NCBI RefSeq assembly: GCF_020539525.1
Contig: NZ_JACDXX010000005.1
Coordinates: forward strand, 62,001 to 126,000
DNA length: 64,000 bases
From: Pseudogemmobacter faecipullorum
Lineage (GTDB): Bacteria; Pseudomonadota; Alphaproteobacteria; Rhodobacterales; Rhodobacteraceae
Direction: 5' to 3'
The translations under genes and the position numbers were made by a program. Below the pieces are notes generated by a model. That model had not been told where the DNA came from, did not search any database, and worked only from the letters and a program-made list of their open reading frames with translations. Positions within the stretch are counted from its first letter, which is position 1, and each line of letters begins with the position of its first letter. Positions 53,843 to 63,606 of this stretch are shown here, in pieces.

Positions 53843-54655
53843 ATGAAGCCAGCACCGATGCAGGATTTTACTGCGATTTCCAGGCTGCGCATCATCGCGG
53901 TGCCGCGGCTGGTTGCCGCTGGCCGCTGGCGCACCGAGGCGATGCGCTCGCTCTCGGAACCCTGCCTGTTGTGGTTCACCAAAGGCCAGGGCCGGATCAC
54001 GCTGCAGGGCTCGACCCGTGGCTATACCGCGCATAATGCGGTCTTTATCCCGCCCGGGGTGATGCATGGTTTTGATGCCGGACCGGCGGTCTTTGGTATT
54101 GCGGTTTTCTTTGGCCGCAACTGCGATGTGACCTTGCCAAAAGAGCCGCAGCATCTGCGCATCCGCGAGGTCCATGCCCAGCAGGAGATCAACCTGCTGC
54201 TCGATGCGATCCAGCGCGAACAGGCCTCGGACATCGCGGCGCGTGAACGCGCCACGCAGCATTATCTCGGGCTGCTCAGCGTCTGGCTCGAGCGCCAGGT
54301 TTTGCGCGCCGAGCCGGAGGCCAGCCGCCCCGATGCCACCCGCCGCCTGGTGGCACGCTATGCGGCGCTGCTGGAAAAGGAATTCCGCTCGGGCCTTGGC
54401 ATTGCCGATTTCGCCGCAAGGCTGGAGGTGACGCCCACCCATCTGACGCGCTGCTGCAAATCGGCCTGTGGCCGCCCGGCCTCGGCCTTGCTGCAGGACC
54501 GGCGCATCTTTGAGGCCCAGCGGCTGCTGAGCGAGACCAGAATTCCGGTCGGCCATATTGCCGCCAGCCTCGGCTTTGCCTCACCCGCCTATTTCACCCG
54601 CGCCTTCCACCATCTGACCGGCAAATCCCCGACCGCCTTCCGCCGCAGCGCCTGA
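53843..54655 (+). CDS. AraC-family transcription regulator
   Basis: A 270-residue regulator. A cupin-like sensor is N-terminal (FTKGQGRITLQGSTRGYTAH, FIPPGVMHGFDAGP); the AraC double helix-turn-helix is C-terminal (DFAARLEVTPTHLTRCCKSA, and IPVGHIAASLGFASPAYFTR ending LTGKSPTAFRRSA). ATG 53843 has GGGAG upstream. It directly precedes the ABC transporter operon and may respond to its substrate; that is inferred from position only. Confidence 0.88.
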   Translation: MKPAPMQDFTAISRLRIIAVPRLVAAGRWRTEAMRSLSEPCLLWFTKGQGRITLQGSTRGYTAHNAVFIPPGVMHGFDAGPAVFGIAVFFGRNCDVTLPKEPQHLRIREVHAQQEINLLLDAIQREQASDIAARERATQHYLGLLSVWLERQVLRAEPEASRPDATRRLVARYAALLEKEFRSGLGIADFAARLEVTPTHLTRCCKSACGRPASALLQDRRIFEAQRLLSETRIPVGHIAASLGFASPAYFTRAFHHLTGKSPTAFRRSA

Positions 54656-54972
54656 GCCCTGGCCCCGGCAAAACCGCGAAACCCCGGCGCACCGCCCCGG
54701 GGCTTTCGGGCGTTTTTCAGCCCCCCGGGGCCCGGCTGCGAAATCTGCCCCCCGGCCCCGGAAGTGATTGACGCCTGCAGCCAAACCATGTGCAAATGCA
54801 GCCAGGGGACCTGCCCGCCGGTCAACGAACCGGCAGTCTTTCTTTGCTTTGGCTGTCAGAAAGGCCGCGTTCCGGCCCGGACCCGACAGCCCTCGCAGCC
54901 CCAATGGCAGGCCCGGACTGAACTGAACCGCAGAACAAGCGATACCAGGCCAGGACTGTCAGGGAGAGACAT
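54656..54972. other. Intergenic region between AraC gene and transporter operon
   Basis: 317 bases. It holds a GC hairpin near 54684-54705 followed by a GGCGTTTTT run (possible terminator of the AraC gene), a TTGACG at 54768-54773 that could be a -35, and a perfect inverted repeat GCCGGT-N6-ACCGGC at 54817-54834 that could be an operator. No ORF. Confidence 0.5.
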
Positions 54973-56625
54973 ATGACCAGCAAGACTGCGCAACCGCAAA
55001 CCGCTGCCCTTCACCCCGCCGCGACGATTTACGCTGAGGATTACCGCCAGGGCCTGCTGAGCCGGCGCGAATTTCTGACCCGCACCACCGCGCTCGGGGT
55101 GGCGGCGCCGCTGGCCTTCGGGCTGATCGGGCTTGAGGCCCCGGCCCGCGCCCAGGAAAGCCCGGTGGCGGGCGGCACTTTGCGGATGAATATGGAGCTG
55201 AAAGCGCTGAAGGATCCGCGCGCCTCTGACTGGAGCCAGATCTCCAATTTCCTGCGCGGCTGGCTGGAATATCTGGTCGAATATAACAATGACGGCTCGA
55301 TCCGCGGCATGCTTCTCGAAAGCTGGGAGGCCAATGACAATGCCAGCGAATATGTGCTGAAGGTGCGTCAGGGGGTGAAATGGTCGAATGGCGATGATTT
55401 CACCGCCGAAGATGTGGCGCATAATTTTGCCCGCTGGGCCGATGGCACGGTTGAGGGCAATTCCATGGCCGGGCGCGTCGTAGGCCTGGTTGATCCCGCC
55501 ACCAAAAAGCTGCGCGAGGGTGCGGTGACAGTGGTTGATGGCGCTACGGTGAAACTCAGCCTCAGCTCGCCCGATATTGCCCTGATCGCGGCGCTTGCCG
55601 ATTATCCCGGCCATGTGGTGCATCAGAGCTATGACAATGGCGATCCGACCACCACGCCCGGCACCGGCCCGTTTAAGTTTGAGAGCTTTGAGACCGGCGT
55701 GCGGGCCGCGCTGGTGAAATCGGATCAGCCCTGGTGGGGCAGCGCGGTTTACGGCGGCCCCTGGCTCGACCGGATCGAATATATCGATCTTGGCACCGAT
55801 CCCTCGGCAGTTCTGGCCGCCGCCGGATCCGGCGAGCTCGATGCCACCTATCAGACCACCGGCGAATATGTGGAAATGTTCGACGGCCTTGGCTGGGACC
55901 AGAGCGAGGCGGTAACCGCAGCCACCCTCGCGGTGCGTTTCAACCAGGAAGCCGGGGAATATAAGGATGTAAAGGTCCGCACCGGGCTGACAAAATGCGT
56001 CGATAATGCCATTGTGCTGGAACTGGGCTATAATGGCCTCGGTACGGTGGCGGAAAACCACCATGTCTGCCCGATCCATCCGGAATATTACGCCCTCGCC
56101 CCGGTGGTGCCCGATCCTGCGGGTGGCAAGGCTCTGGTCGAAGAGGCCGGCAAAGCAGATTTCGAATTTGAGCTGATCTCGCTGGATGAACCCTGGCAGG
56201 CCGCCACCTGTGATGCGATTGCACCCCAGATCCGCGATGCCGGGCTGAAGATCAAACGCACCGCTTTGCCCGGCGCAACCTTCTGGAATGACTGGACGAA
56301 ATTCCCCTTCTCGGCCACCGAGTGGAATATGCGCCCGCTCGGCGTGCAGATCCTCGTCAGTGCCTATCGCACCGGCGAGGCCTGGAATGAATCCGCCTTC
56401 AGCAATGCCGAATTCGATGAGAACCTCGAAAAGGCCCTGTCCATCGTCGATGCCAAAGCGCGGTCACAGGTGGTGAAGCGGCTTGAGGAGATCTTGCAGG
56501 AACAGGGCGTGCTGATCCAGCCCTACTGGCGCTCGCTCTATCGCCATACCGATCCGAAAGTGCGCGGTTGCGACCAGCATGCCACCTTTGAGCACCACCA
56601 TTACAACTGGTGGATTGCCGCCTGA
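54973..56625 (+). CDS. ABC transporter substrate-binding protein (peptide/opine family)
   Basis: A 550-residue periplasmic SBP of family 5. The N-terminus has a twin-arginine signal [20 protein letters not shown], suggesting Tat export. The SBP body shows [40 protein letters not shown], and [15 protein letters not shown], typical of dipeptide/opine/nickel binders. GGAGAG lies five bases before ATG. The ligand cannot be told. First of four transporter genes. Confidence 0.92.
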   Translation: MTSKTAQPQTAALHPAATIYAEDYRQGLLSRREFLTRTTALGVAAPLAFGLIGLEAPARAQESPVAGGTLRMNMELKALKDPRASDWSQISNFLRGWLEYLVEYNNDGSIRGMLLESWEANDNASEYVLKVRQGVKWSNGDDFTAEDVAHNFARWADGTVEGNSMAGRVVGLVDPATKKLREGAVTVVDGATVKLSLSSPDIALIAALADYPGHVVHQSYDNGDPTTTPGTGPFKFESFETGVRAALVKSDQPWWGSAVYGGPWLDRIEYIDLGTDPSAVLAAAGSGELDATYQTTGEYVEMFDGLGWDQSEAVTAATLAVRFNQEAGEYKDVKVRTGLTKCVDNAIVLELGYNGLGTVAENHHVCPIHPEYYALAPVVPDPAGGKALVEEAGKADFEFELISLDEPWQAATCDAIAPQIRDAGLKIKRTALPGATFWNDWTKFPFSATEWNMRPLGVQILVSAYRTGEAWNESAFSNAEFDENLEKALSIVDAKARSQVVKRLEEILQEQGVLIQPYWRSLYRHTDPKVRGCDQHATFEHHHYNWWIAA

Positions 56626-56739
56626 TCGCGGCCCGCTGCGGGAGGGGCAGACTCCCTCCCGCCAGACCCGCTCGCTGAGCCCCCCGGCTGAGAAGGGCGA
56701 GCGGCCCTGCCCGGCTTCCCCCCCGGAAGAGGAGCTTTG

Positions 56740-57825
56740 ATGCTGAGTTTTATCCTGCGCCGCACCGGCATCATGGCGCTGACGGTGCTGGTGCTGACCT
56801 TCATCGTATTCTGGCTGACCAATCTGGAACCCAGCCTGGAAAAGCTGGCCAAATCAGAGGCCTCAGTACGGATGAGCGATGCCGAAGTGGCCAGCTGGCT
56901 GCTGAAGAACGGCTATGAGGCGCCGCTTCTCAGCCGCTATGGCCAGTGGCTGGGCCTGGTGCCGGGCTGGCGCTTCTCCCAAGACGAGGGGGTGACCACC
57001 GGCCGCTGCATCAGCCGCGAGCGGCCCGCCGCTGTCGCGCCGCAGCGCTGCGGGCTGTTGCAGGGCGAATGGGGCTGGTCCAGCGTCTTTAAACAGCCGG
57101 TCAGTGATGTGCTGATCCGCGCGCTTGGCCATACCTCCTGGCTGATGCTCTGGGTGATGCTGGTCATGGTGCCGGTCTCGCTGCTGATCGGGGTGCTTTC
57201 AGGCATGCGCGAGGGCTCACGCAGCGACCGGCTGCTCTCGGGCTTTGCCATCGCCACCACCGCCACGCCGGAATATGTCTCGGGGGTGATCCTTGTGGCT
57301 TTGTTCGCCTCGGCCACCACCGGCCTGTCGCCGCTTCTGGCTGAGGCGGGCTGGATTGAGGGCAAGACGCTGTTTCAGGGCACTGCCACCAGCGCCATGG
57401 AGGAGCTGAGCTTTAAGAATTTCACTCTGCCGGTGCTGACCATCGCGCTTTATGGCATTGGCTATATCGCCCGGATGACCCGCGCCTCGATGGCCGAGGT
57501 GATGAGCCAGCAATATATCCGCACCGCGCGGCTGAAAGGCGTCAGTTTCCGCAATATCGTGTTGAAACATGCTTTGCGAAACGCGCTGATCGCGCCTTTC
57601 ACCGTGATTATGCTGCAGTTCCCCTGGCTGCTGAACGGGGTGGTGATTGTCGAAACCCTGTTCAATTACAAGGGCTTTGGCTGGACTCTGGTGCAGGCGG
57701 CCGGGAATAATGACATTTCGCTGCTGCTGGGCTGTTCGATCATTGCGGTGATTGTCGTGCTGATCACGCAAGCGATTTCGGACATTGGCTATGTCCTGCT
57801 GAACCCGCGGATCCGGCTGGCATGA
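56740..57825 (+). CDS. ABC transporter permease (DppB-like)
   Basis: A 361-residue permease. TM1 is N-terminal (FILRRTGIMALTVLVLTFIV), then a long periplasmic loop (about 30-125) with cysteines in TGRCISRER and PQRCGLL, and a C-terminal TM block with the EAA loop TRASMAEVMSQQYIRTARLKG. The start is ATG 56740; the TTG codon before it is not needed. Partners: SBP, second permease, ATPase. Confidence 0.92.
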   Translation: MLSFILRRTGIMALTVLVLTFIVFWLTNLEPSLEKLAKSEASVRMSDAEVASWLLKNGYEAPLLSRYGQWLGLVPGWRFSQDEGVTTGRCISRERPAAVAPQRCGLLQGEWGWSSVFKQPVSDVLIRALGHTSWLMLWVMLVMVPVSLLIGVLSGMREGSRSDRLLSGFAIATTATPEYVSGVILVALFASATTGLSPLLAEAGWIEGKTLFQGTATSAMEELSFKNFTLPVLTIALYGIGYIARMTRASMAEVMSQQYIRTARLKGVSFRNIVLKHALRNALIAPFTVIMLQFPWLLNGVVIVETLFNYKGFGWTLVQAAGNNDISLLLGCSIIAVIVVLITQAISDIGYVLLNPRIRLA

Positions 57826-57832
57826 GGCACAG

Positions 57833-58999
57833 ATGACCGATCCCCTCTCCTGGCCGCTGATCCTGTGGAAAATGGCCCTCGCCTTTGGTCCGGTCTGGCT
57901 GGCGCTGCTGCTGACCTTCGCACTTTCGCTCAGCTTTCGCCGCCATCTCGGGCTTTACGGCAGGCTCTTTGCCTCCCCTGCCGGGGTGATCGGCTTCAGC
58001 CTCGTGATGTTCTGGGTCTGGACGGCGCTGCTGGCCGATCTGATCGTGACCTTTGACCCGCTGGCCCAGCTTTCGGGGATGAAAAATGCTCTGCCCGGCA
58101 CACCGGTGAAAAACCCCGCCGCGGGCGCCTTTCCCTGGTATATCCTTGGCGGCGATGGCCTTGCCCGCGATGTCTTCTCGCGCATGGTGGCGGGCGCGCG
58201 TGAAGTGCTCAAGATCGCCCCCGCCGCCACGGTTTTCGCCTTTCTTATCGGCATCACCCTTGGCCTGCCCGCAGGCTATATCGGCGGCAGACTCGATACC
58301 GCTTTGTCTTTCCTGGCCAATCTGGTGCTCGCCTTTCCGGTGATCTTGCTGTTTTACCTGCTGGTCACGCCTGAGATCGTGCAGACCGGCATCCCGCAAC
58401 GCTTTGCCGCCGTGCTGTTTCTGTTCCCGATCCTGTTCTTCTGCCTGCTGTTTTACAGCCGCTTTCACATGCAGCCCGCCAGGCGCAATCTGCTGCTGGG
58501 GCTGACCCTGCTGACCGGCTTCTGGATCTGGTCCGGCCTGGCGCTGAACAAAGACCCGCTGGGGATCTTCGCTTTAAGCCCGAATATGCTCAATGTCTTC
58601 GTCTCGGTAGTGTTTGTGAATGCTCCGGGGGTGTTTCGCATCACCCGTGGCCTCGCCATGGATATTTCCGCCCGCGATTACGTCGCCGCCGCCCAGACCC
58701 GGGGTGAGGGGCGCTGGTATATCATGCTCTGGGAGATCCTGCCCAATCTGCGCGGGCCGCTGATCGTCGATTTTTGCCTGAGGATCGGGTACACAACCAT
58801 CCTGCTTGGAACGCTCGGCTTCTTTGGCCTGGGCGTCAGCCCCGAAAGCCCGGACTGGGGCTCAACCATCAATGCCGGATCGAAAATCCTCAGCTTCATG
58901 CCGCATATGGCGCTGGTGCCGGCGATCGCGCTGATGAGCCTGGTGCTCGGGCTGAACCTGCTCGCCGATGGTCTGCGCGAGGAAAGCCTGAAAGACTGA
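57833..58999 (+). CDS. ABC transporter permease (DppC-like)
   Basis: A 388-residue permease: N-terminal TM (LILWKMALAFGPVWLALLLT), then the DppC block GGDGLARDVFSRMVAGAREV (about 105) and APAATVFAFLIGITLGLPAG, then the EAA loop DISARDYVAAAQTRGEGRWY and the end LGFFGLGVSPESPDWGSTIN. It carries an extra pair of TM helices with a basic loop (FHMQPARRNL) around 200-220. Starts 7 bases after the first permease. Confidence 0.92.
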   Translation: MTDPLSWPLILWKMALAFGPVWLALLLTFALSLSFRRHLGLYGRLFASPAGVIGFSLVMFWVWTALLADLIVTFDPLAQLSGMKNALPGTPVKNPAAGAFPWYILGGDGLARDVFSRMVAGAREVLKIAPAATVFAFLIGITLGLPAGYIGGRLDTALSFLANLVLAFPVILLFYLLVTPEIVQTGIPQRFAAVLFLFPILFFCLLFYSRFHMQPARRNLLLGLTLLTGFWIWSGLALNKDPLGIFALSPNMLNVFVSVVFVNAPGVFRITRGLAMDISARDYVAAAQTRGEGRWYIMLWEILPNLRGPLIVDFCLRIGYTTILLGTLGFFGLGVSPESPDWGSTINAGSKILSFMPHMALVPAIALMSLVLGLNLLADGLREESLKD

Positions 59000-59037
59000 T
59001 ATCCCTCCCCCCTGAATGCCCGCGACAGGAGCAGCTG

Positions 59038-61122
59038 ATGCAAGCCTGGGATCCGACAAAGCCGCTGCTGGAGATTGAGAACCTCTCAATCTCTTTCTTC
59101 ACCCGGATGGGAGAGATCCCGGCGGTGATGGATTTCTCCTGCAAGGTGATGGCGGGTGAGGCGATGGGGCTGGTCGGGGAATCCGGCTGCGGCAAATCCA
59201 CTGTGGCGCTCGGGCTGATGCGCGATCTCGGTGCCAATGGTAAGATCACCGGCGGGCGCATCCTGTTTAAGGGCCAGGATCTGGTCACCCTGCCCGCGCG
59301 CGCGCTGCAAAAGCTCCGCGGCTCGGAAATCGCGATGATCTATCAGGAGCCGATGGCCTCGCTGAACCCGGCGATGAAAATCGGCGCGCAGCTGGCCGAA
59401 GTGCCGATGATCCACCAGGGAGTGTCAAAACGCGCCGCCCTGGCCCGCGCCCGGCAGATGGTTGAGGATGTGCGCCTGCCCGATCCCGAGCGTATCCTGA
59501 ATGCCTTTCCGCATCAGCTCTCGGGCGGGCAGCAGCAGCGCATTGTCATTGCCATGGCTTTGATGGCCGAGCCGGCGCTGCTGATCCTCGATGAGCCGAC
59601 CACGGCGCTGGATGTGACGGTTGAGGCCGGGATCATGGATCTGCTGCAGGATCTGGCGCGCAGATCCGGCACCACCATGCTGTTCATCAGCCATAATCTG
59701 GGCCTGGTGCTGCGCGCCTGCAACCGGATCTGCGTGATGTATTCCGGCGAAGCGGTCGAGACCGGCAATATTGCCGAATTGTTCCGCGCCATGCGCCACC
59801 CCTATACCGAGGCTTTGTTCCGCGCCATTCCCCTACCCGGCACCGACCGCAATACGAGGCCCCTGCTGGCGATCCCCGGCAATTTCCCCTTGCCACATGA
59901 GCGCCCGCCCGGCTGCAATTTCGGCCCGCGCTGCGCGTATTTTCAGAAAGGCCGCTGCGATGCGCAGGAGATAGCGATGCAGCGCCTGCCGGGCGATGAC
60001 GATCCGCATCTGACGCGTTGCCTGCGCTGGGCGGAGATTGACTGGGATGCCCCTGCCGAAGCGCTGCCCAGCCGTGAGAAGCGCCCGCCCGGAGCCCTGG
60101 TGCTGCAGGCCGAGGATCTGCGCAAATATTACCAGAGCAGCAGCGGCGCTTTTGGCGGTGGCAGCTCGCGCATCGTCAAAGCCAATGAAAGCCTCAGTTT
60201 CGAGGCGCGGGCGGGTGAGACCCTGGCGATTGTCGGTGAATCCGGCTGCGGCAAATCCACCCTCGCCAAAATTTTACTGGGGCTGGAAACCGCCAGCGCC
60301 GGGCGGATGCGCCTGTTCGGCGAGGATCTCGGCGATGTGCCGATCCGCGCCCGTGACCGGGCCAGCATCGCCCGGGTGCAGATGGTGTTTCAGAACCCCT
60401 TTGACACGCTCAACCCCTCGATGACCGTGGGGCGCCAGATCATCCGCGCGCTCGAGGTTTTCGGCATCGGCCAGGATGATCGCGCGCGCGAGGCACGGAT
60501 GCTGGAACTGCTCGATCTGGTGAAACTGCCACGCGCCTTTGCCAGCCGCCGCCCGCGCCAGCTCTCGGGCGGGCAGAAGCAGCGCGTCGGCATTGCCCGG
60601 GCCTTTGCCGGCGGGGCGAAGCTGGTGGTGGCGGATGAGCCGGTCTCGGCGCTCGATGTCTCGGTCCAGGCGGCGGTGACCGAACTGCTCAGCGATATTC
60701 AGGATCAGAACGGCACCACGCTTCTGTTCATCAGCCATGACCTGTCGATCGTGCGCTATCTCTCGGACCGGGTGCTGGTGATGTATCTCGGCCATGTGGT
60801 CGAGATGGGCACGACCGATCAGGTCTTTGCCCCGCCCTATCACCCCTATACCGAGGCCTTGCTCTCGGCCGTGCCGGTGGCCGATCCCGATGTGATCCAG
60901 GAGCGGATCGTGCTGAAGGGCGAGATCCCCTCGGCCCTGAACCCACCGAGGGGCTGCCCCTTCCAGACCCGCTGTCACCGGAAATCAGAAGTGCCGGGCA
61001 ATCTTTGTGAAACGAGCCTGCCCAGGATGCAGAGCCCTGCCCCGGGCCATCAGCTGAAATGCCATCTGAGCGCAGAGACCCTGGCCGGGATGCGCCCGGT
61101 GATCAGGCTGAATGGCGGGTGA
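59038..61122 (+). CDS. Fused double ABC transporter ATPase (DppD-DppF type)
   Basis: A 694-residue protein with two complete ABC ATPase halves: first Walker A GESGCGKSTVALGLM (about 47), Walker B LLILDEPTTALDV, and an oppCF C-terminal PGCNFGPRCAYF; second Walker A GESGCGKSTLAKILLG (about 400), signature LSGGQKQRVGIARAF, Walker B VVADEPVSALDVSVQ, and end RGCPFQTRCHRKSE. Fusion of what are usually separate DppD and DppF genes. GGAG lies before ATG 59038. It energises the two permeases; it is the last transporter gene. Confidence 0.93.
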   Translation: MQAWDPTKPLLEIENLSISFFTRMGEIPAVMDFSCKVMAGEAMGLVGESGCGKSTVALGLMRDLGANGKITGGRILFKGQDLVTLPARALQKLRGSEIAMIYQEPMASLNPAMKIGAQLAEVPMIHQGVSKRAALARARQMVEDVRLPDPERILNAFPHQLSGGQQQRIVIAMALMAEPALLILDEPTTALDVTVEAGIMDLLQDLARRSGTTMLFISHNLGLVLRACNRICVMYSGEAVETGNIAELFRAMRHPYTEALFRAIPLPGTDRNTRPLLAIPGNFPLPHERPPGCNFGPRCAYFQKGRCDAQEIAMQRLPGDDDPHLTRCLRWAEIDWDAPAEALPSREKRPPGALVLQAEDLRKYYQSSSGAFGGGSSRIVKANESLSFEARAGETLAIVGESGCGKSTLAKILLGLETASAGRMRLFGEDLGDVPIRARDRASIARVQMVFQNPFDTLNPSMTVGRQIIRALEVFGIGQDDRAREARMLELLDLVKLPRAFASRRPRQLSGGQKQRVGIARAFAGGAKLVVADEPVSALDVSVQAAVTELLSDIQDQNGTTLLFISHDLSIVRYLSDRVLVMYLGHVVEMGTTDQVFAPPYHPYTEALLSAVPVADPDVIQERIVLKGEIPSALNPPRGCPFQTRCHRKSEVPGNLCETSLPRMQSPAPGHQLKCHLSAETLAGMRPVIRLNGG

Positions 61123-61128
61123 TAAGCC

Positions 61129-62028
61129 CTATTCCAGCCTGGCCGGAAAGCCCTCGGCGCGCAGATCGGTGCCAAGCAGATCCTCGAGCAGTTTCACGAT
61201 CTGCGTCGATTGCGCCTGGCCGCCATAGGCGGCACGGCCGCGCAAAAAGGTCTGACTGACCAGCGAGGCCAGATCCAGCGGCACGCCGAACTCGCGGCCA
61301 AAGCCCAGCGCAAAGCCCAGATCCTTCAGCGCCAGATCCATTGAAAACCCCACATCATAGCTGCCGTTCAGCACCAGCTGCCCCTCGGTCTCATGCACGA
61401 AAGACGAGCCGGAGGAGGCAGCAATCGCCGCCCAGGCGGTTTTCAGATCCAGCCCGCCGCGTTTGGCCAGCATCAGCGCCTCGCCATCCGCCACCAGATG
61501 GATGAAGGCCAGCATATTGGTGATCACCTTGATCACCGCTGCCGAGCCGAGACCGCCCATGTAAAAAATCTGCCCGCCCATCGCCTCCAAAGCCGGGAAA
61601 TGCAGATCGTAAAGATCCTGATCCCCGGCGGCGAGCACGGTGATCTCGCCCCGCGCCGCCAGATGCACCCCGCCGGTGACCGGGGCCTCAAACATGCGGA
61701 TCCCGGCGCTGCGCGCGAGGCCCGCAAGGCGCAGAACATCCTCACGCCCGAGGGTCGAGTTCTCAATCCAGCTCGCCCCGGCGGGCAGATGTTCCAGAAG
61801 GCCCGCCAGAACCGCTTCCGATGCGGCGGGTGATGGCAGGCAGGTGAAGATGTGATCCACCTGGCCCGCCAGCTCTTCCAGCGAGGCGGCCACCACCGCC
61901 CCATGTTCCGCGAGGGGGCGGGTCAGCTCCGGTTTCTGATCATAGACCGTAAGGTCAAATCCGGCGCGGAGCAGCGACAAAGCCAGATTGCCGCCCAGAT
62001 TACCCAGACCGATATAGCCATAGCGCAT
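61129..62028 (-). CDS. NAD(P)-dependent oxidoreductase, 3-hydroxyisobutyrate dehydrogenase family
   Basis: A 299-residue beta-hydroxyacid dehydrogenase. Rossmann start RYGYIGLGNLGGNLALSLLR, the substrate block FEAPVTGGVHLAARGEITVL (about 120), YMGGLGSAAVIKVITNML with the catalytic Lys (about 172), and the C-terminal KDLGFALGFGREFGVPLDLA. The cofactor and substrate (3-hydroxyisobutyrate, tartronate semialdehyde or other) cannot be fixed. ATG 62028 starts at the family N-terminus. Convergent with the ATPase gene, 6 bases away. Confidence 0.88.
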   Translation of the reverse strand: MRYGYIGLGNLGGNLALSLLRAGFDLTVYDQKPELTRPLAEHGAVVAASLEELAGQVDHIFTCLPSPAASEAVLAGLLEHLPAGASWIENSTLGREDVLRLAGLARSAGIRMFEAPVTGGVHLAARGEITVLAAGDQDLYDLHFPALEAMGGQIFYMGGLGSAAVIKVITNMLAFIHLVADGEALMLAKRGGLDLKTAWAAIAASSGSSFVHETEGQLVLNGSYDVGFSMDLALKDLGFALGFGREFGVPLDLASLVSQTFLRGRAAYGGQAQSTQIVKLLEDLLGTDLRAEGFPARLE

Positions 62029-62059
62029 CACCCGCCCCCCCGTTTCAGTTCCCGGCAGA

Positions 62060-63496
62060 TCAGGCGCCCCAGCCGACCACACCCTTGATTTCGCAGAAAT
62101 CATGGATGCCCCAGTCGGCATATTCGCGGCCATTGCCGGATTGCTTATAGCCCCCGAAGGGCGCGAAAGTGTCCCAGTCCGGATAGTTCAGGTTCACCGT
62201 CCCGGCACGCAGACGCCGCGCCAGCACCCGCGCCTCGTCGCGGTCCCCGGCAATATAGGCGGCGAGGCCATAGGGCGTGTCATTGGCCATGCGCACCGCA
62301 TCATCGAGGCTGTCATAGGGCAGGATCGACAAGACCGGGCCAAAGATCTCTTCGCGCGAAATGGTCATCTCATTGGTGACCTCGCCAAAGATCGTCGGCT
62401 GCACATACCAGCCGCGATTGACGCCCTGCGGACGCCCGGTGCCGCCGGTGATCAGCTTTGCCCCCTCATCGATCCCGGCCTGGATCAGACGCTGCACCTT
62501 GTCATATTGTGCTTTCGAGATCAGCGGCCCCATGGTGGTGGCACTGTCGCTCGAGGGCCCGATCACCACCTCAGCCGCCGCCTCTTTCGCCGCAGCATAG
62601 GCAGCCTCGGCCTTGTCGCGCGGCACGAACATCCGGGTCGGCGCGTCGCAGCTCTGCCCGGTATTGCCAAAGCAGCCCGCAACGCCTGCCTTGACCGCCT
62701 CATGAATATCAGCCGAAGCCAGGATGATATTCGGGCTCTTGCCGCCCAGCTCCTGGGCGACGCGTTTCACCGTCGGCGCGGCGGCAGCGGCAATCGCCGT
62801 CCCCGCCCGGGTCGAGCCGGTGAAGGAGACCATATCCACCTCGGGATGCGAGGACATGCGCGCGCCCACCACCGGGCCTGCGCCATTGACCAGGTTGAAC
62901 ACCCCGGGCGGCACCCCCGCCTCATGGCAGATCTCGGCGAATAAAAGCCCCGAAAGCGGCGCGATTTCCGAGGGTTTCAGCACCATGGTGCAGCCCGCGA
63001 TCAGCGCCGGAGCCACTTTGCAGGCGATCTGGTTCATCGGCCAGTTCCAGGGGGTGATCAGAGCGCAGACGCCGATCCCCTCCATCACGATCCGGGTCTC
63101 GCCGCGCATATATTCCCAGGTCATTTCTTCGGCGGCTTTGATGGTGCTTTCAATATGCACCTGACCGGCCCAGGCCTGAGCGCCGCGCGCCCATTCAATC
63201 GGCGCGCCCATTTCGGTCGACATCGCCTGGGCGAAATCCTCATAGCGGCTGTTATAGACCTCAAGCAGCTTCTTCACGAGGGCGATACGCTCCGCCACCG
63301 GCACCACGGTCCAGGCGTCAAAGGCGGCGCGGGCGGCGAGAATGGCGCGGTCGGCATCGGCCTCGCTGCCCAGCGCCAGCTGGCCGACAATCTCTTCCGT
63401 GGCCGGGTTTTCAACACCGATGGTTTCGCCGCCCGGTAGCGGATCGACCCAGGCGCCGTTGATATAGAACTGGCCCAGATGTTGCGAGATTGCCAT
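62060..63496 (-). CDS. Aldehyde dehydrogenase family protein
   Basis: A 478-residue NAD(P)-dependent aldehyde dehydrogenase. Nucleotide-binding ALITPWNWPMNQIACKVAPA, general base Glu in VAQELGGKSPNIILASAD (about 250), active Cys in FGNTGQSCDAPTRMFVP (about 285), and the C-terminal FAPFGGYKQSGNGREYADWG. ATG 63496 has GGAGAG upstream. Adjacent to the dehydrogenase (31 bases) and downstream of an MttB-family gene on the same strand, so probably one catabolic operon. Confidence 0.92.
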   Translation of the reverse strand: MAISQHLGQFYINGAWVDPLPGGETIGVENPATEEIVGQLALGSEADADRAILAARAAFDAWTVVPVAERIALVKKLLEVYNSRYEDFAQAMSTEMGAPIEWARGAQAWAGQVHIESTIKAAEEMTWEYMRGETRIVMEGIGVCALITPWNWPMNQIACKVAPALIAGCTMVLKPSEIAPLSGLLFAEICHEAGVPPGVFNLVNGAGPVVGARMSSHPEVDMVSFTGSTRAGTAIAAAAAPTVKRVAQELGGKSPNIILASADIHEAVKAGVAGCFGNTGQSCDAPTRMFVPRDKAEAAYAAAKEAAAEVVIGPSSDSATTMGPLISKAQYDKVQRLIQAGIDEGAKLITGGTGRPQGVNRGWYVQPTIFGEVTNEMTISREEIFGPVLSILPYDSLDDAVRMANDTPYGLAAYIAGDRDEARVLARRLRAGTVNLNYPDWDTFAPFGGYKQSGNGREYADWGIHDFCEIKGVVGWGA

Positions 63497-63606
63497 GTTT
63501 CTCTCCTGTCAGAAGCTGCGGGCCAGGCCTGCTGCCTGGTCCCTTTTCGCCCGCCAGAGTGGCGCGGATCGGCCCGCTCTGGCAAGCGCCGTGATCGGTT
63601 TTGGCC

